Positions 26,660-37,500 of a DNA stretch of 64,000 nt are shown in pieces (positions within the stretch are counted from its first letter, which is position 1; each line of letters opens with the position of its first letter). Both the position numbers and the translations under genes were made by a program. The stretch is taken from assembly GCA_902761685.1 (NCBI GenBank), contig CACWLI010000005.1:1-64000 (forward strand), written 5' to 3'. Below the pieces are notes generated by a model. The model searched no databases. It saw only the letters and a program-made list of their open reading frames with translations, and was not told the origin of the DNA. The DNA comes from an uncultured Erysipelotrichaceae bacterium (lineage in GTDB: Bacteria > Bacillota_I > Bacilli_A > RF39 > UBA660).

Positions 26660-29251
26660 ATGTCACTATTTAAGGAAATGAAAAGTAGACAAATTCAAAA
26701 AAAAGCTAATAATTTTATTGAATCATTAAAAAATAAAAGTGATAAACAAATAGAATTAGCTTATTTGAATAATAAAGAATTAGAAAATAATGAGATAGTT
26801 TTAAGCTACCTATTTTTTAATCATACTTCTTTAATTAGGATATTGCCTCTTAAATTTCAAATTTCAAGGATTAATAGTAATTTAAATATGTTTAAATATG
26901 GCTCTATAGAAGCTAAGAAAAAACTCGTAAGTTTATGGATAAAAAATAATAAGTTTTTTATGAATGCTTTGGTAGTTGGTTTTGATGAAGAAGAATATAT
27001 GTCATATTTAAAGACATATTTTAAACAACCTGATGATATTGTGTTGTTATATATGGATGATTTAAGTAAAGTTGTTGAAACTTTATCAAAATGTGACTTA
27101 AAGCAAACTGAAGAACTAATAGAAAAAGAAAAAGATAAATTTACAGATAGACAATGGGAATATATTATTGAAGTTAATCCAATATTTATAAAATATGCAA
27201 GCCAAGAAATACAAAAAAAATATTCAGAGGATGAAAAATACGTTACTTATTTAAGTGGTGAAGCTAGAAAAGAATATACTTTGAAACAAGTTGATAAAAT
27301 AAGAGAAGATATATCTTTATTAGATACTGTAAGTGTTGATATTCAAAGAGAATACATAAAAGAATATCCATATATGATTAATTATTTGAAAGATGAAACG
27401 CTAATAGAAATATTAAAGTATGATATTGAATTAATAAAATATGTTAATTTAAGTACATTTAAAAATAGAGATGATAAGACACAAGAAGTTGTATGTGCTT
27501 TACTTGATAATATTGAAACAAAATCTAATAAAGATTTAGTTAATATTTTAGTTAACAAGTGTTTATTGAATGCAAAAGGAAAACTTTATAGATACGATCC
27601 TAATAGTAATGATATTAGTTATCAATATACAAAAAGAGTAATAAAGTTACTTCAAAATTTAACTATGGAACAAATTACAGCTTTAATAATGGTTGATGTT
27701 AACTATATACTACCTTATATTGTACCTGTTTATAATAGTGATACTCCAAGAGAAGAAAAAGAAAAGGTGGTAATTGATTGTAACTCTAGATGTTTAAATA
27801 TATTTAAGTTGTATTTTGGTGATGAAATATATGATAAGTACTATAAAGTAATAAATAAAATATATAATGAATATATAGCTAATATAGATAAATATGATTA
27901 TGAAAAGGATTATAGATGTATATTTGAATTATTTAAGGTTTTATTTAATAAGAATATAATAACTAAGAATAATACTGAAAAAGTAACTTTATTTATAGGT
28001 ACTTCTATTTTGTATAAAGATGATTTAAGAGAAGAATCTAAGAAAGTTACAATAAAGTTACTAAATGATTTATTGAGTGTTGCTTATGATAGACAAATCA
28101 ATAACAATAGAGAAATTTATAATATAAATTCTTTAGAATTATTTGATGGTAAGTTATCATTTATAGATAGAGATTTATTAATTGATTATTCAAAGTATAA
28201 TTTTGTAAATGTATCTAATTTATTGTTACTAATTAAATCTAGTAAAGTTTATGAATTGTTTAAGACATATTATGAAATAATAAAAACTATATATGGAGAA
28301 AATAAGGAGTCCCTATATAAATCTATTGAAAATTTTATATACTTTAAAGATATATTAGAAGATATAAAAGATGTAGAATTGAATGATGATGAGTTAGAAA
28401 ATTTAACAATGTTATTGTCAACATTTACTAATCCATATAATATTAAAAATAAAAGTGAACTTGATAATTATGATTTGGAATTATATAGAAATTTAGTTTC
28501 TGATTTAGCGGCTGTTAAAGATGAAAAAGTATATAAAAACTTATTATGTAATTATTTATATAACAAAGGATATGATGAAAAAGGAAATCAAGGTTGGTTA
28601 GAAGTAGATACAATAAAAAATATTTGTGATATATATGGAATCGATGCATTAGATGAGTTAGAGGTGGAAGATAAAAAAGTTTTTGATAGTTATGAAGTAA
28701 ATTTATTTAGAATGACAAAACTTTTATTTTCAATAAATGATTTTGACTTATTATTATCATTTATTGAAAATGTTATAACTAAAAAGGTAAAAAGAAATAT
28801 ATTAAGTATATCTGAATTATTTAATAAAATAAAAAAATATAGAATAGAACTGATAAATAAACAAATTGTAAATTTAGATGATATTGAAAACTTATATATA
28901 GCTAGACCAGATATGGTTATGAAAAATATTAAAGATGATGTTGCTGTTTATACTGTTGTAGGACAAGATTTTAAAGTGCTTTGTTCTATTAATGATGATG
29001 GAATTCATTATAATTGTGTAAATGTAACAGAACTTGATAAGAATTCATATGGATATAATAAACTTGTTAATGATAATTCAATAAGATTTACAACTGAAGA
29101 TGATAAAACTATTATTAAAGTTAATAAAGATAGTTATGAAAAGAGTAGTATGAAAGCAAGTTTTATTATTGTAGTAGGTAATTTGTCTGATGAGTTAATG
29201 GAAATAGCTAAAAAAAATAATTTGAGCATAATTGAAATACAAAATTGGTAG
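26660..29251 (+). CDS. Large cytoplasmic helical protein of unknown function
   Basis: 863 aa, rich in Lys, Asp, Asn, Ile and Leu, with no signal peptide, membrane segment or catalytic motif. The first 300 residues show loose helical repeats of about 25-35 residues around phrases such as DRQWEYIIEVNPIFIKYAS and VDIQREYIKEYPYMINYLK, as in HEAT-like or DUF4116-like scaffolds. The last 100 residues look beta-rich (VAVYTVVGQDFKVLCSINDDG). RBS AGGTTAGGG. Co-transcribed with a 56-codon gene 7 nt downstream. No family recognised with confidence. Confidence 0.6.
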   Translation: MSLFKEMKSRQIQKKANNFIESLKNKSDKQIELAYLNNKELENNEIVLSYLFFNHTSLIRILPLKFQISRINSNLNMFKYGSIEAKKKLVSLWIKNNKFFMNALVVGFDEEEYMSYLKTYFKQPDDIVLLYMDDLSKVVETLSKCDLKQTEELIEKEKDKFTDRQWEYIIEVNPIFIKYASQEIQKKYSEDEKYVTYLSGEARKEYTLKQVDKIREDISLLDTVSVDIQREYIKEYPYMINYLKDETLIEILKYDIELIKYVNLSTFKNRDDKTQEVVCALLDNIETKSNKDLVNILVNKCLLNAKGKLYRYDPNSNDISYQYTKRVIKLLQNLTMEQITALIMVDVNYILPYIVPVYNSDTPREEKEKVVIDCNSRCLNIFKLYFGDEIYDKYYKVINKIYNEYIANIDKYDYEKDYRCIFELFKVLFNKNIITKNNTEKVTLFIGTSILYKDDLREESKKVTIKLLNDLLSVAYDRQINNNREIYNINSLELFDGKLSFIDRDLLIDYSKYNFVNVSNLLLLIKSSKVYELFKTYYEIIKTIYGENKESLYKSIENFIYFKDILEDIKDVELNDDELENLTMLLSTFTNPYNIKNKSELDNYDLELYRNLVSDLAAVKDEKVYKNLLCNYLYNKGYDEKGNQGWLEVDTIKNICDIYGIDALDELEVEDKKVFDSYEVNLFRMTKLLFSINDFDLLLSFIENVITKKVKRNILSISELFNKIKKYRIELINKQIVNLDDIENLYIARPDMVMKNIKDDVAVYTVVGQDFKVLCSINDDGIHYNCVNVTELDKNSYGYNKLVNDNSIRFTTEDDKTIIKVNKDSYEKSSMKASFIIVVGNLSDELMEIAKKNNLSIIEIQNW

Positions 29252-29258
29252 GTGAATT

Positions 29259-29429
29259 ATGATAGAAAAAATTAAAGAAAGAATCACTAAAAATAAAAAT
29301 GAAAAGGAAAACTATATTGGATATATAAAATCTTTTTGTGAAAGTGAAAAGGCAAAAGAATTATATAATGGAAATGAAGAGTTTAAAAATTTAAATGAAT
29401 TTCTAGAAAATAAAAAAGATATCAAATGA
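29259..29429 (+). CDS. Small lysine/glutamate-rich helical protein
   Basis: 56 aa, start MIEKIKERITKNKNEKENY. Predicted helical, charged, with a single cysteine. AGGTGAATT precedes the ATG at normal spacing, and the gene follows the 863-aa gene by 7 nt, so it is probably a real co-translated gene although short. Its last codons form the left arm of the terminator and the stop TGA lies in the loop/right arm. Function unknown. Confidence 0.6.
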   Translation: MIEKIKERITKNKNEKENYIGYIKSFCESEKAKELYNGNEEFKNLNEFLENKKDIK

Positions 29430-29440
29430 TATCTTTTTTT
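29412..29440. terminator. Bidirectional terminator
   Basis: Perfect 12-bp stem aaaaaagatatc / gatatctttttt with loop aaat (29412-29423 / 29428-29439). It touches the stops of both convergent genes. Confidence 0.85.
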
Positions 29441-30011
29441 AGTTTATTATATTATTATTTTGATCAAATTTAACATCTAAAAATTTTCTACTTGCTAGGT
29501 AATCACACATGTGTACAAATCTTTGATATTTATCTTTTGGTGCTTCAAGTATTTCTTCGCCTTTATAATTTTTTGTCCATGGTCCCATATGTGTTTCTAT
29601 GCATCTACATACTAAATCTATTTCTTCATCTTCAAGATCTAATTCATCCATATTATCTTTAATATAATTACTCATTAAAATTGGATGTTCAAAAAGAGTA
29701 TATTCACTTTTGTTTAATCCACTTTTTAAACCATCATGAAGAGTAAGTGCAAAAATAATTAAATCTTTTTCGTTTTGATTAAAATTATTAAGAGATGGAT
29801 TATCTAATAATTCTTTTGCTATTCTAACAGCGGCTTTAGTGTGTCTTAGTAATCCACCTTCTCCTAGTGAAAAACTAGGGTGATATTTACCAGTACTACT
29901 AGCTGGAACTTCCCAAAAATAATCAGGCAATTTATTAATCATTGTAATTAAGCTTTTTTTAATACGTTCGTCTTTTATATAACTAAGTTCTGTTTTGAAT
30001 TTTTCTTGCAT
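29439..30011 (-). CDS. HD-domain phosphohydrolase
   Basis: 190-aa cytoplasmic protein with a complete HD pattern: H57 (LLRHTKAA), H92-D93 (LTLHDGL), H109 (FEHP), H141 (ETHMGPW) and D170 (HMCDYLASRK), enough to bind one or two metals. Such stand-alone HD proteins hydrolyse nucleotides or cyclic nucleotides; the substrate cannot be told from the sequence. Shares a palindromic divergent promoter with the 30119 operon. RBS AGAGGT. Confidence 0.85.
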   Translation of the reverse strand: MQEKFKTELSYIKDERIKKSLITMINKLPDYFWEVPASSTGKYHPSFSLGEGGLLRHTKAAVRIAKELLDNPSLNNFNQNEKDLIIFALTLHDGLKSGLNKSEYTLFEHPILMSNYIKDNMDELDLEDEEIDLVCRCIETHMGPWTKNYKGEEILEAPKDKYQRFVHMCDYLASRKFLDVKFDQNNNIIN

Positions 30012-30030
30012 ATTTGTACCTCTAAATGAA

Positions 30031-30095
30031 ATTATATAATAATTTAAAATATTTTTCTACTTCAAGTAGAAATCTTTAAAAGTTTTTGATATAAT
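30031..30095. promoter_or_regulatory. Symmetric divergent promoter built on a 19-bp palindrome
   Basis: Perfect palindrome TTTCTACTTCAAGTAGAAA at 30054-30072. Each end supplies a TAGAAA -35 box, and each is exactly 17 nt from a TATAAT -10: 30031-30036 on the minus strand (HD gene) and 30090-30095 on the plus strand (secreted-protein operon; TG-extended). The centre could be an operator for a dimeric regulator. Confidence 0.65.
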
Positions 30096-30118
30096 GAACT
30101 AAGAATAGAGGTGTTAAT

Positions 30119-30784
30119 ATGAAAAAGATAAGTATAGTATTTTTAAGTTTAATGATGCTTTTATCATTTAATAGTGTAATAAAAGCAGAATGTAATGATG
30201 AAGAATTAAATGAATGGGCAACAAAAATTAACGTGAAATTCACAATAAATGAAGAAACAGTAAATGCCTATCAATATGCATACTTCTTAGGGATAGATGA
30301 TACAAGTAGGAAAGATATAAGAATAGAAGTAATAGATGGAACTGGTCATAAAGCAGAGGCACAAACATTTGAAAGATTAAATAATTTGTATGCGGTAGGA
30401 TGTTATACAAATTTTGAAGAAGAAACATATACAGTAAATGTATATGGATCAAATGATAGTAAATGTTCAAATGAATTGTTAAAAACAATGAAATATACAG
30501 TACCAAGATTAAATAGAATGAGACATGATAAATTATGTGAGACATATCCAAATCATGAATTGTGTCAAGCATTCACAAATGAAACAGAAAAAATGAGTGA
30601 AGATGAAGTTCACAATAAATTAGTAGAGCATGACAAAGAAGTAAAAGGTAGAGAAAGAGAAACAAAAGCAATAATAATAGAGATATTAACATACTTATCA
30701 TATATATTAGTACCATTTATAATAATAAGTGTAATATATTTAGTAAGAGTAAAGAAATTTAAGAGAGAGGAAAAGGAAAAATAG
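30119..30784 (+). CDS. Secreted protein with C-terminal membrane anchor (AEC type)
   Basis: 221 aa. Signal peptide about 1-22 cut before AEC. Outer domain about 25-190 with five or six cysteines (EC, GCYTN, SKCSN, LCETYPNHELCQ). One membrane segment (about 191-212) followed by a basic inner tail (RVKKFKREEKEK). Same architecture as the 40513 protein, which also begins its mature part with AEC, so the two are likely distant paralogues bracketing the giant-protein cluster. Separated from the first giant gene by 1 nt. Function unknown; possibly an anchor or receptor for the giant proteins. Confidence 0.65.
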   Translation: MKKISIVFLSLMMLLSFNSVIKAECNDEELNEWATKINVKFTINEETVNAYQYAYFLGIDDTSRKDIRIEVIDGTGHKAEAQTFERLNNLYAVGCYTNFEEETYTVNVYGSNDSKCSNELLKTMKYTVPRLNRMRHDKLCETYPNHELCQAFTNETEKMSEDEVHNKLVEHDKEVKGRERETKAIIIEILTYLSYILVPFIIISVIYLVRVKKFKREEKEK

Positions 30785-30785
30785 T

Positions 30786-33700
30786 ATGAAAAATAAAACA
30801 ATAAAAATAATTTTTTCATTCCTTCTAATAGTATTTATAACATTAAATGTAAACGCAGGTACTACATTAGATGATTGTGGTGAAAGAGGAAAAATAAAGA
30901 TCAAAATGACCAGTGATGGAGAAAATGCTGGTTTTGATGCTAAAGAAAACAAGTGTGTTTGGATATGTAGTGATGCAGAAGACGATATGCAAGATATGGG
31001 TGATTTTGATTCTCCTGAAGCGTTAATTCAACATGCTACAGAATTTATAACAACAACAGTAACAACTACTTCTCCAAGTGGTAAAGGTTCATCATTTGCA
31101 GAAGTAACATATCAAAGATGTAATGATCCTAAAGCATCTACATCAGGTAGTGGAGAATGTACAAAATCTTATACTACATCTGCTTCTCATGATGAGGGAT
31201 TAGGTACTTATTATTGTAATGGTACATTGACAACTGATAAAAAAACAAAAAAACAAGAATGTTCAGGTAATTGGGTAGAAAACACAAAAAAGGTTTATGA
31301 TTGTACAGAAACTGCTCCAGCAGGTTGTACTCAATCTGGTGGTGGAGATAGTACAACATGTACAATAAGTTGTTCTTCATCTTTTGGACCAGTAAAAGGA
31401 CCAGTTGATGAAGGTGCATCAAAAGTACAAGCTGAATATGATACATGGGCTGCAGGATACTCAGGATATAGTTGTTCGTTAACATTATCATATAAATGTC
31501 CAACTTGTTCATGTCAAGTAACACCTTTTGAGTTTAGAGCATGTTCTCCTACATTTGAAGATGAAAATGGAAATGAAGTATATTGTGTTAATCCTGATAA
31601 ACTATTTACTACAGGAGAAAATGTAAAAGGCTCTGAAGCAGTATATGGTATTGATGATTTTGATGTTACAAAATGTAAACATAGTTATAGTACAGTAGAT
31701 TGTGGTTTTGCTAACATTTTAATTGAAGGTGAATATTATAAACGTAAAGGTATAGTAGGAAGAAATGAAATTAATCTTGCATTAAGATTATGGAGTTACC
31801 ATACTAATAGAAATGGTTTTGAAGGTGTAGGACTTTCGTGGGTTACAGCAGATTTTGGAACTGAGGGAGGATGTTACTTAAGTGATGAAAGATTATTTGT
31901 TCCTGAATATTACAATGTTTATGCTGAAACTTATAAAGAATATTTTGAATATTATTTAACTAGATTACCTAAGAAAGATTATATTTCGCCAGAAGATCAA
32001 ATTATTACTGGATTAAAATCATGTACTAAGTTTGGAGTTGCATGTAATTCTAGATTAGATACAGTAAATAAAGCATTTGCATTATTATATAATACAATAA
32101 AAGGTAATCCTTATATGCTAGATCACTTAGCAGAAATATTCCCAGGGGCAACAGGAACTCCAACAGGAATAGTTTTAGAACCAGGTGAAGAAGAAACTAT
32201 AAATGTAGTTGTAGAGTATGGAGAAATATTCAATAATTGGGAACAAGATGTTGAGATAGATTGTAATACTTTAGTTGCTGGTACTCCAATGTACAACAAG
32301 GTAAAGCCTTTCTGCGAAGTAAAAATTACATGGTATGATACAGAAGGAAAACCTCATACACAAAAGCCTGAAAGTTGTAAAAAAAGTGTTGGATGTACAT
32401 ATAAAAAAGTTGAAGTTGCACTTTGTGATATGAATCAACAATCACAAAAAATATATGTTCATCATATTATAGATAAAGCTGTTACAAGTGTTGATAAGTT
32501 AGAAAACTGTTCATCAGTTGGAACACAAATGATGTTCGCATTTGTTACTCAGGAACCAGTAATACATACTGATCCAACTGAAAGAGTTGAAACTGAGTTA
32601 ATTCCATTTGATTTACCAACTTATGATTGTCATGGTAGATGTAATGATTATAAAGTTAGAATGTCTAGTGAGAATGAATTAAAATGTACATATGATGATA
32701 AGAAATCTGATAGTGATGTATTTACAGGTTATATTAAAGACCCATCATTAAGATGTATTGCTAATATGCCTTCACCAACTGAAAAATATAAATATGATTA
32801 TAGTCAACAATTCGGAGTAAACACTAATTTCTGTAGAGTATATTGTAGTGATGAAGTTGAATATACTTTAGGTGATAAAGTTACTATTGAATCTGGAGAA
32901 GATTATAAATTAGATATTAGGGGAAAAGTATCATTTGGACATGATTTAGAACAAATGTTATCTACTTCTGTAAAAGAAAAGAGAACATGTATGTCTGAAA
33001 TATATTATGCTAGAAACTTTACTAGTACAGTTGATTGGGAGACAGTTTATGGTATTAGTTCTAAACCATCAAATATTTCTCAATTATATCAAGCTTTAAA
33101 AGAAAAAGCTGGAAGTGAAAGTGATAGAACAGAGAACTTGAATCAAGTATTATATGACTTATATAATTGTAATTTCTATACTGAAGCACAAATAAAAGAT
33201 AAGACTGGTGGTAAAGTAACAAAACCAAGAGAAAATACAAATGGCGATGTTATTACATATGCATTAAATAAGTACTTTAATCAAAATGATGCTTATGGAT
33301 TAAATTATAGTGGTTCTTGCAAGAATACTTCAGGATCAGTTAGTGCAGAAGAATGTATAGTAATGGATACTATTACATATAATGGTGGCGCTGAATATTA
33401 TGGAACAACACCAAGTACTAATAAAGATAATATATCTAGAGTGGGTGATGGAAAAGCAAATTCAAATACAAAAATAAGTATGGACTCAACTGCTAAACAA
33501 ACATTATCTTCTATAAAGCATTGTAAAGATAGTGCTGCTAATGGAAGTTGTTTCGATTATATACCATCAAATGATTTAAATTATACATATGTAGATACAG
33601 GTGAGAGATTTGATACTAAGATTTGGAAAGGAAGTCAAACAGTAGAAGCTCCATCAAATGATTATGCATTCTTTGATGTAACTACTGAAGTTGTCTTCTA

Positions 33701-34493
33701 TAATGATAGTCAATTTCAATCTGCTCCTGGAACAGGATATGTAATTAATACAAAAGATACTCAAGCAAAAGATAGTTATAAATTATTACCAAAATATAGT
33801 TTCCCAACTTCAAAAGATGCATATTATTTATGTAATGATGATACTAGAAGTATAAGAGGACTAAGTGGTAATACAAATATTTCTGATTTAGCAACTCATA
33901 GTTGTGAGATTAAATACAAATTTGCTAAAGTAAGTACGTATTATAGAAAAAATGCACCTGATGAGTTATCTAGAGCAGTTCAAGAAAAATATAAAACTCC
34001 ATCATGTTATTATGATGTTAAACCTATAATAACTACTGATAAATGTAAAGGAAAAGAAGTTTGTACATTTACAGATTATAAGAATGTTAATAAGTCAAAT
34101 ATCTTCCCTAATGGAATTCCTGTTAACTCTAACTGGGATAACACATGGGCAACATCAGTTAAGAGTTATTTAGAAGAAACTGCTGATGATACATTTAGTG
34201 ATGAGTATTTAGAATATAGTATTACATTAACACCAGCACAAATAAAAGCTTTAAAACAATATAATAAATCAAATTCATATAGTGGAGATGAATATTTATG
34301 TTCTTCTTTGACTAATAATTTCTATTATAATTGTCAAACACAATTTATGACAAGATTAAGAGAAGGATCTAATACAAATGGAAGTTATGATTATGGAACT
34401 ATTGATCCAGTATATAATGGAACTAGATTTAATATAGATAGTGAAGCTAAAACAATTAATGGGGAGCTTACAAAAGTTGAAGTTAATAATTAA
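30786..34493 (+). CDS. Giant Cys-rich secreted protein 1
   Basis: 1235 aa. Signal peptide ending VNAG (about 1-24) and no C-terminal anchor or sorting motif. By eye about 47 cysteines, many spaced for disulfides (KCPTCSCQ, CKKSVGC, CRVYCSDE). Residues about 255-345 (VYCVNPDKLFTTG ... YSTVDCGFANILI ... NEINLALRLWSY) recall thioester adhesin domains (Cys ... TQxAxW), but the thioester Gln is not evident. Close full-length paralogue of the next gene, with the same signal peptide and ATEFITTTVTTTSPSGKG segment. Follows the AEC protein by 1 nt. Likely a surface or released adhesin needing oxidative folding; inferred. Confidence 0.7.
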   Translation: MKNKTIKIIFSFLLIVFITLNVNAGTTLDDCGERGKIKIKMTSDGENAGFDAKENKCVWICSDAEDDMQDMGDFDSPEALIQHATEFITTTVTTTSPSGKGSSFAEVTYQRCNDPKASTSGSGECTKSYTTSASHDEGLGTYYCNGTLTTDKKTKKQECSGNWVENTKKVYDCTETAPAGCTQSGGGDSTTCTISCSSSFGPVKGPVDEGASKVQAEYDTWAAGYSGYSCSLTLSYKCPTCSCQVTPFEFRACSPTFEDENGNEVYCVNPDKLFTTGENVKGSEAVYGIDDFDVTKCKHSYSTVDCGFANILIEGEYYKRKGIVGRNEINLALRLWSYHTNRNGFEGVGLSWVTADFGTEGGCYLSDERLFVPEYYNVYAETYKEYFEYYLTRLPKKDYISPEDQIITGLKSCTKFGVACNSRLDTVNKAFALLYNTIKGNPYMLDHLAEIFPGATGTPTGIVLEPGEEETINVVVEYGEIFNNWEQDVEIDCNTLVAGTPMYNKVKPFCEVKITWYDTEGKPHTQKPESCKKSVGCTYKKVEVALCDMNQQSQKIYVHHIIDKAVTSVDKLENCSSVGTQMMFAFVTQEPVIHTDPTERVETELIPFDLPTYDCHGRCNDYKVRMSSENELKCTYDDKKSDSDVFTGYIKDPSLRCIANMPSPTEKYKYDYSQQFGVNTNFCRVYCSDEVEYTLGDKVTIESGEDYKLDIRGKVSFGHDLEQMLSTSVKEKRTCMSEIYYARNFTSTVDWETVYGISSKPSNISQLYQALKEKAGSESDRTENLNQVLYDLYNCNFYTEAQIKDKTGGKVTKPRENTNGDVITYALNKYFNQNDAYGLNYSGSCKNTSGSVSAEECIVMDTITYNGGAEYYGTTPSTNKDNISRVGDGKANSNTKISMDSTAKQTLSSIKHCKDSAANGSCFDYIPSNDLNYTYVDTGERFDTKIWKGSQTVEAPSNDYAFFDVTTEVVFYNDSQFQSAPGTGYVINTKDTQAKDSYKLLPKYSFPTSKDAYYLCNDDTRSIRGLSGNTNISDLATHSCEIKYKFAKVSTYYRKNAPDELSRAVQEKYKTPSCYYDVKPIITTDKCKGKEVCTFTDYKNVNKSNIFPNGIPVNSNWDNTWATSVKSYLEETADDTFSDEYLEYSITLTPAQIKALKQYNKSNSYSGDEYLCSSLTNNFYYNCQTQFMTRLREGSNTNGSYDYGTIDPVYNGTRFNIDSEAKTINGELTKVEVNN
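31035..31090 (+). repeat. 56-bp segment identical to 34838-34893
   Basis: Perfect identity over 56 bases with the matching place in the paralogue, while flanking sequence differs at many third positions. Encodes ATEFITTTVTTTSPSGKGS. It suggests recent gene conversion or strong constraint on the DNA. Confidence 0.85.
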
Positions 34494-34525
34494 AGAATAA
34501 TCCTAAAAAGATTATTCTTTTTTTA
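34492..34525 (+). terminator. Terminator after giant protein 1
   Basis: Perfect 11-bp stem aaagaataatc / gattattcttt (34492-34502 / 34510-34520), then T's. Confidence 0.85.
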
Positions 34526-34551
34526 ATATAATAGTATTCTTATTTATTATT

Positions 34552-34560
34552 TGATATAAT
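34552..34560 (+). promoter_or_regulatory. Extended -10 promoter of giant protein 2
   Basis: TGaTATAAT, with -10 at 34555-34560. AAGAATAG follows at 34566-34573, as at 30102, 41180 and 46796. Confidence 0.6.
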
Positions 34561-34582
34561 TATTTAAGAATAGAGGATTAAT

Positions 34583-37500
34583 ATGAAAAAAATAGGTAAT
34601 ATTAAAAATAAAAAATTAAAATTAGTTTTTTTATTCTTACTAATAATATTTGCAACATTAAATGTTAATGCAGGTACCACAACTGATAGTTGTGGTAAAA
34701 TGGGAAGATTAACGGTAAAAATGACTAGTGATGGAGAAGATGCAGGTTTTGATGCTAGAGAATATACTTGTCAATGGGTTTACTCTGGTATGGCTGATAT
34801 GGGTAATTTTAGTACTCCTAGTTCATTAATTAGACACGCTACAGAATTTATAACAACAACAGTAACAACTACTTCTCCAAGTGGTAAAGGTTCGGTAACT
34901 GCTGGATATACATATCAAAGATGTACAGATCCAAGAGCAGAAACATCCGCTACTGGTACTTGTACAAAAGATTATACAGGTACAGCTCATTGGCATGATG
35001 GATATTGTGATGGTGAGTGGAGTGATGATGGAGACGATTGTGAAGGCACATGGTACAATGGATATTACACTTATAGTTGTGATGAGCCAAATAGTTCTGG
35101 TGGAGGAGATAGTAGTAGTTGTACAAGAACTGAAACAAAATCATTTGGACCTGTAACAGGGCCTGTAACATCTGGGGCAGCTACTGTTAACAGTCAATAC
35201 AATTCATGGGCTTCTGGATTTTCAGGATTTAGTTGTTCAAAAGAACTATCTTATAAATGTCCTTCATATACATGTCAATCTACTCCTTTTAATTTTAGAG
35301 CATGTACTCCAAGATTTAAGGATGCAAATGGAAATGAAGTATACTGTATTAATCCTGATCAATTATTTACTACAGGAGCAAATGTAGCAGGGTCTGAAGC
35401 AGTATATGGTATAGATGATTTTGATGTCACTAAATGTAAATATAGTTATAGTACAGTAGATTGTGGATTTGCTAATATTTTAATAGAAGGTCAGTATTAT
35501 AAACAAAAAGGTGTATTAGGTTACAATGAAATTAATTTAGCTTTAAGACTTTGGAGTTATTATACTAACAGAGGTGGCTTTGATGGTGTTGGACTTTCAT
35601 GGGTTACTGCTAAATATGGGACTGGTGGATCTTGTTCTTTAGGTGCAAATGGAGATAATTTGTTCATTCCACCATATTATAATGTGTATGATGGTACATA
35701 TAAAAAGTATTTTGAAGCTGCATTAAATAGTATTGCAGAGGGTAAAAAATATATTTCACCAACTGATAATCTATTAAGTGGTTTAGCAGGCTGTGATGGA
35801 TTTGGATTTGCTTGTAATACACAATTAAGTACTGTTAATAAGGCTTTTGCATTATTATTAAATACAATAAAAGGTAATCCATATATGTTTGATCATTTAG
35901 CAGAATTATTTCCTGAATATACTGGTACACCTACGGGGGTTTCATTTGAGCCAAGTACAGGTGATGAAGATAAAACAGATGTAATTGTAGAATATGGACC
36001 TATATTTAATAATTGGACTAGAGATGTATGGATTAATTGTGATAGTTTAGTTCCTGGAACAGATGAGTATAATCAAGTTAAACCATACTGTAAAGTAAGA
36101 ATTAAATGGTATGATGCGCAAGGTGTAGCACATGAAACAAAACCATCAAGTTGTAAAAAAAGTGTAGGATGTAGATATGAAAAATTATCATTGGCATTTT
36201 GTGATGTTAATGAACAAAAACAATTAATTAGAAAAATATATATACACCATCCAAGGACAAAAGTAACAACTAGTATTGCAAAATTAGAAAATTGTAATAC
36301 TGTTAATGCACAAATGATGTTTTCATTTATTTATAATGATAAAGTAAAATATGTTGATCCTTGGTCAGAAGTAGATCCTGATGAAGATGAATGGATTCCA
36401 TATAATCTTCCATCATATTCATGTAAGGGAAATTGTGATAATTATAATTTAAGAAAAACTGAAGGAACAGGATTGTCATGTAAGTATGATGGAAATAAGG
36501 AAGACGGTGGAATATTTACTGGATATATAAAAGATCCATCATTGAATTGTATTTTAAATATGCCTGCTCCAAGAGAAAAATATAAATATGATTATAGTCA
36601 AGAATTTGGTGTTAACACTAATTTCTGTAGAGTATATTGCAGTGATGAAGTTGAATATACATTAGCTGATAAAATAACTGTTCAGTCTGGTAAAGATTTC
36701 AAATTAGATATTGCTGGAAAAATAAACTTTGGTGATACTAAAAATAAATTATTAACGAATGTTGTAACAGAAAAGAGAACTTGCGTATCAGAAATATATT
36801 ATTCGAAAAGTTTCTCAAGTGTTATTGATTGGAAGACATTATATGATTTAGATGAGAATCCGGATAATATCTCTCAACTATATGACGCATTATTAAGAAA
36901 ATCTTCAAGTGAAAACAATAGAACAGAAAACTTAAATCAAGTATTATATGATTTATATGCATGTAATTTTTATACAAAAGATGATATTTTATCAACTGGC
37001 TTAACAAGACCTAAAGAAAATACAAATGGTGATGTTATTACTTATGCATTAGATAAGTATTTTAGCCCTAGTAAATCATATGGTCTAGCAATAAATAAAG
37101 ATTGTTTAATAAATGACAGTACTAATACATGCATTGTAATGGATACCATTACATATACTGGTGGAGCTGAATATTATGGCACTAATGATAGAGATAATAA
37201 CAATATTATAAAAAGATTTGGTGATGGAGATGGTGTTACAAAAATTGATGTAGGATCTCTTGCTAAACAAGAATTATCTTCAATTGGTTATTGCCATGGA
37301 AATAATTGTTTCAAATATAATGAAAACAATGATTTAGATTATAGTTATATAAATATGGGTTCTTATACTCCACATACCAAAAGAATAAATGGTCATAATG
37401 TACCAGTACCTGAAAATGATTATGCATTCTTTACTATTAAAACTGATGTAGCATTTTATAATGATACTTTAACTCAAACAGTTCCAGGTTCTGGACATAT

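Noticed and set aside
30240..31524. Long minus-strand frames opposite the 30119 and giant-protein genes
   Set aside because: His/Leu/Tyr-rich shadows of AT-rich coding sequence, with no ribosome sites; similar frames opposite 34950-35171 and 36822-37007 were dropped for the same reason.
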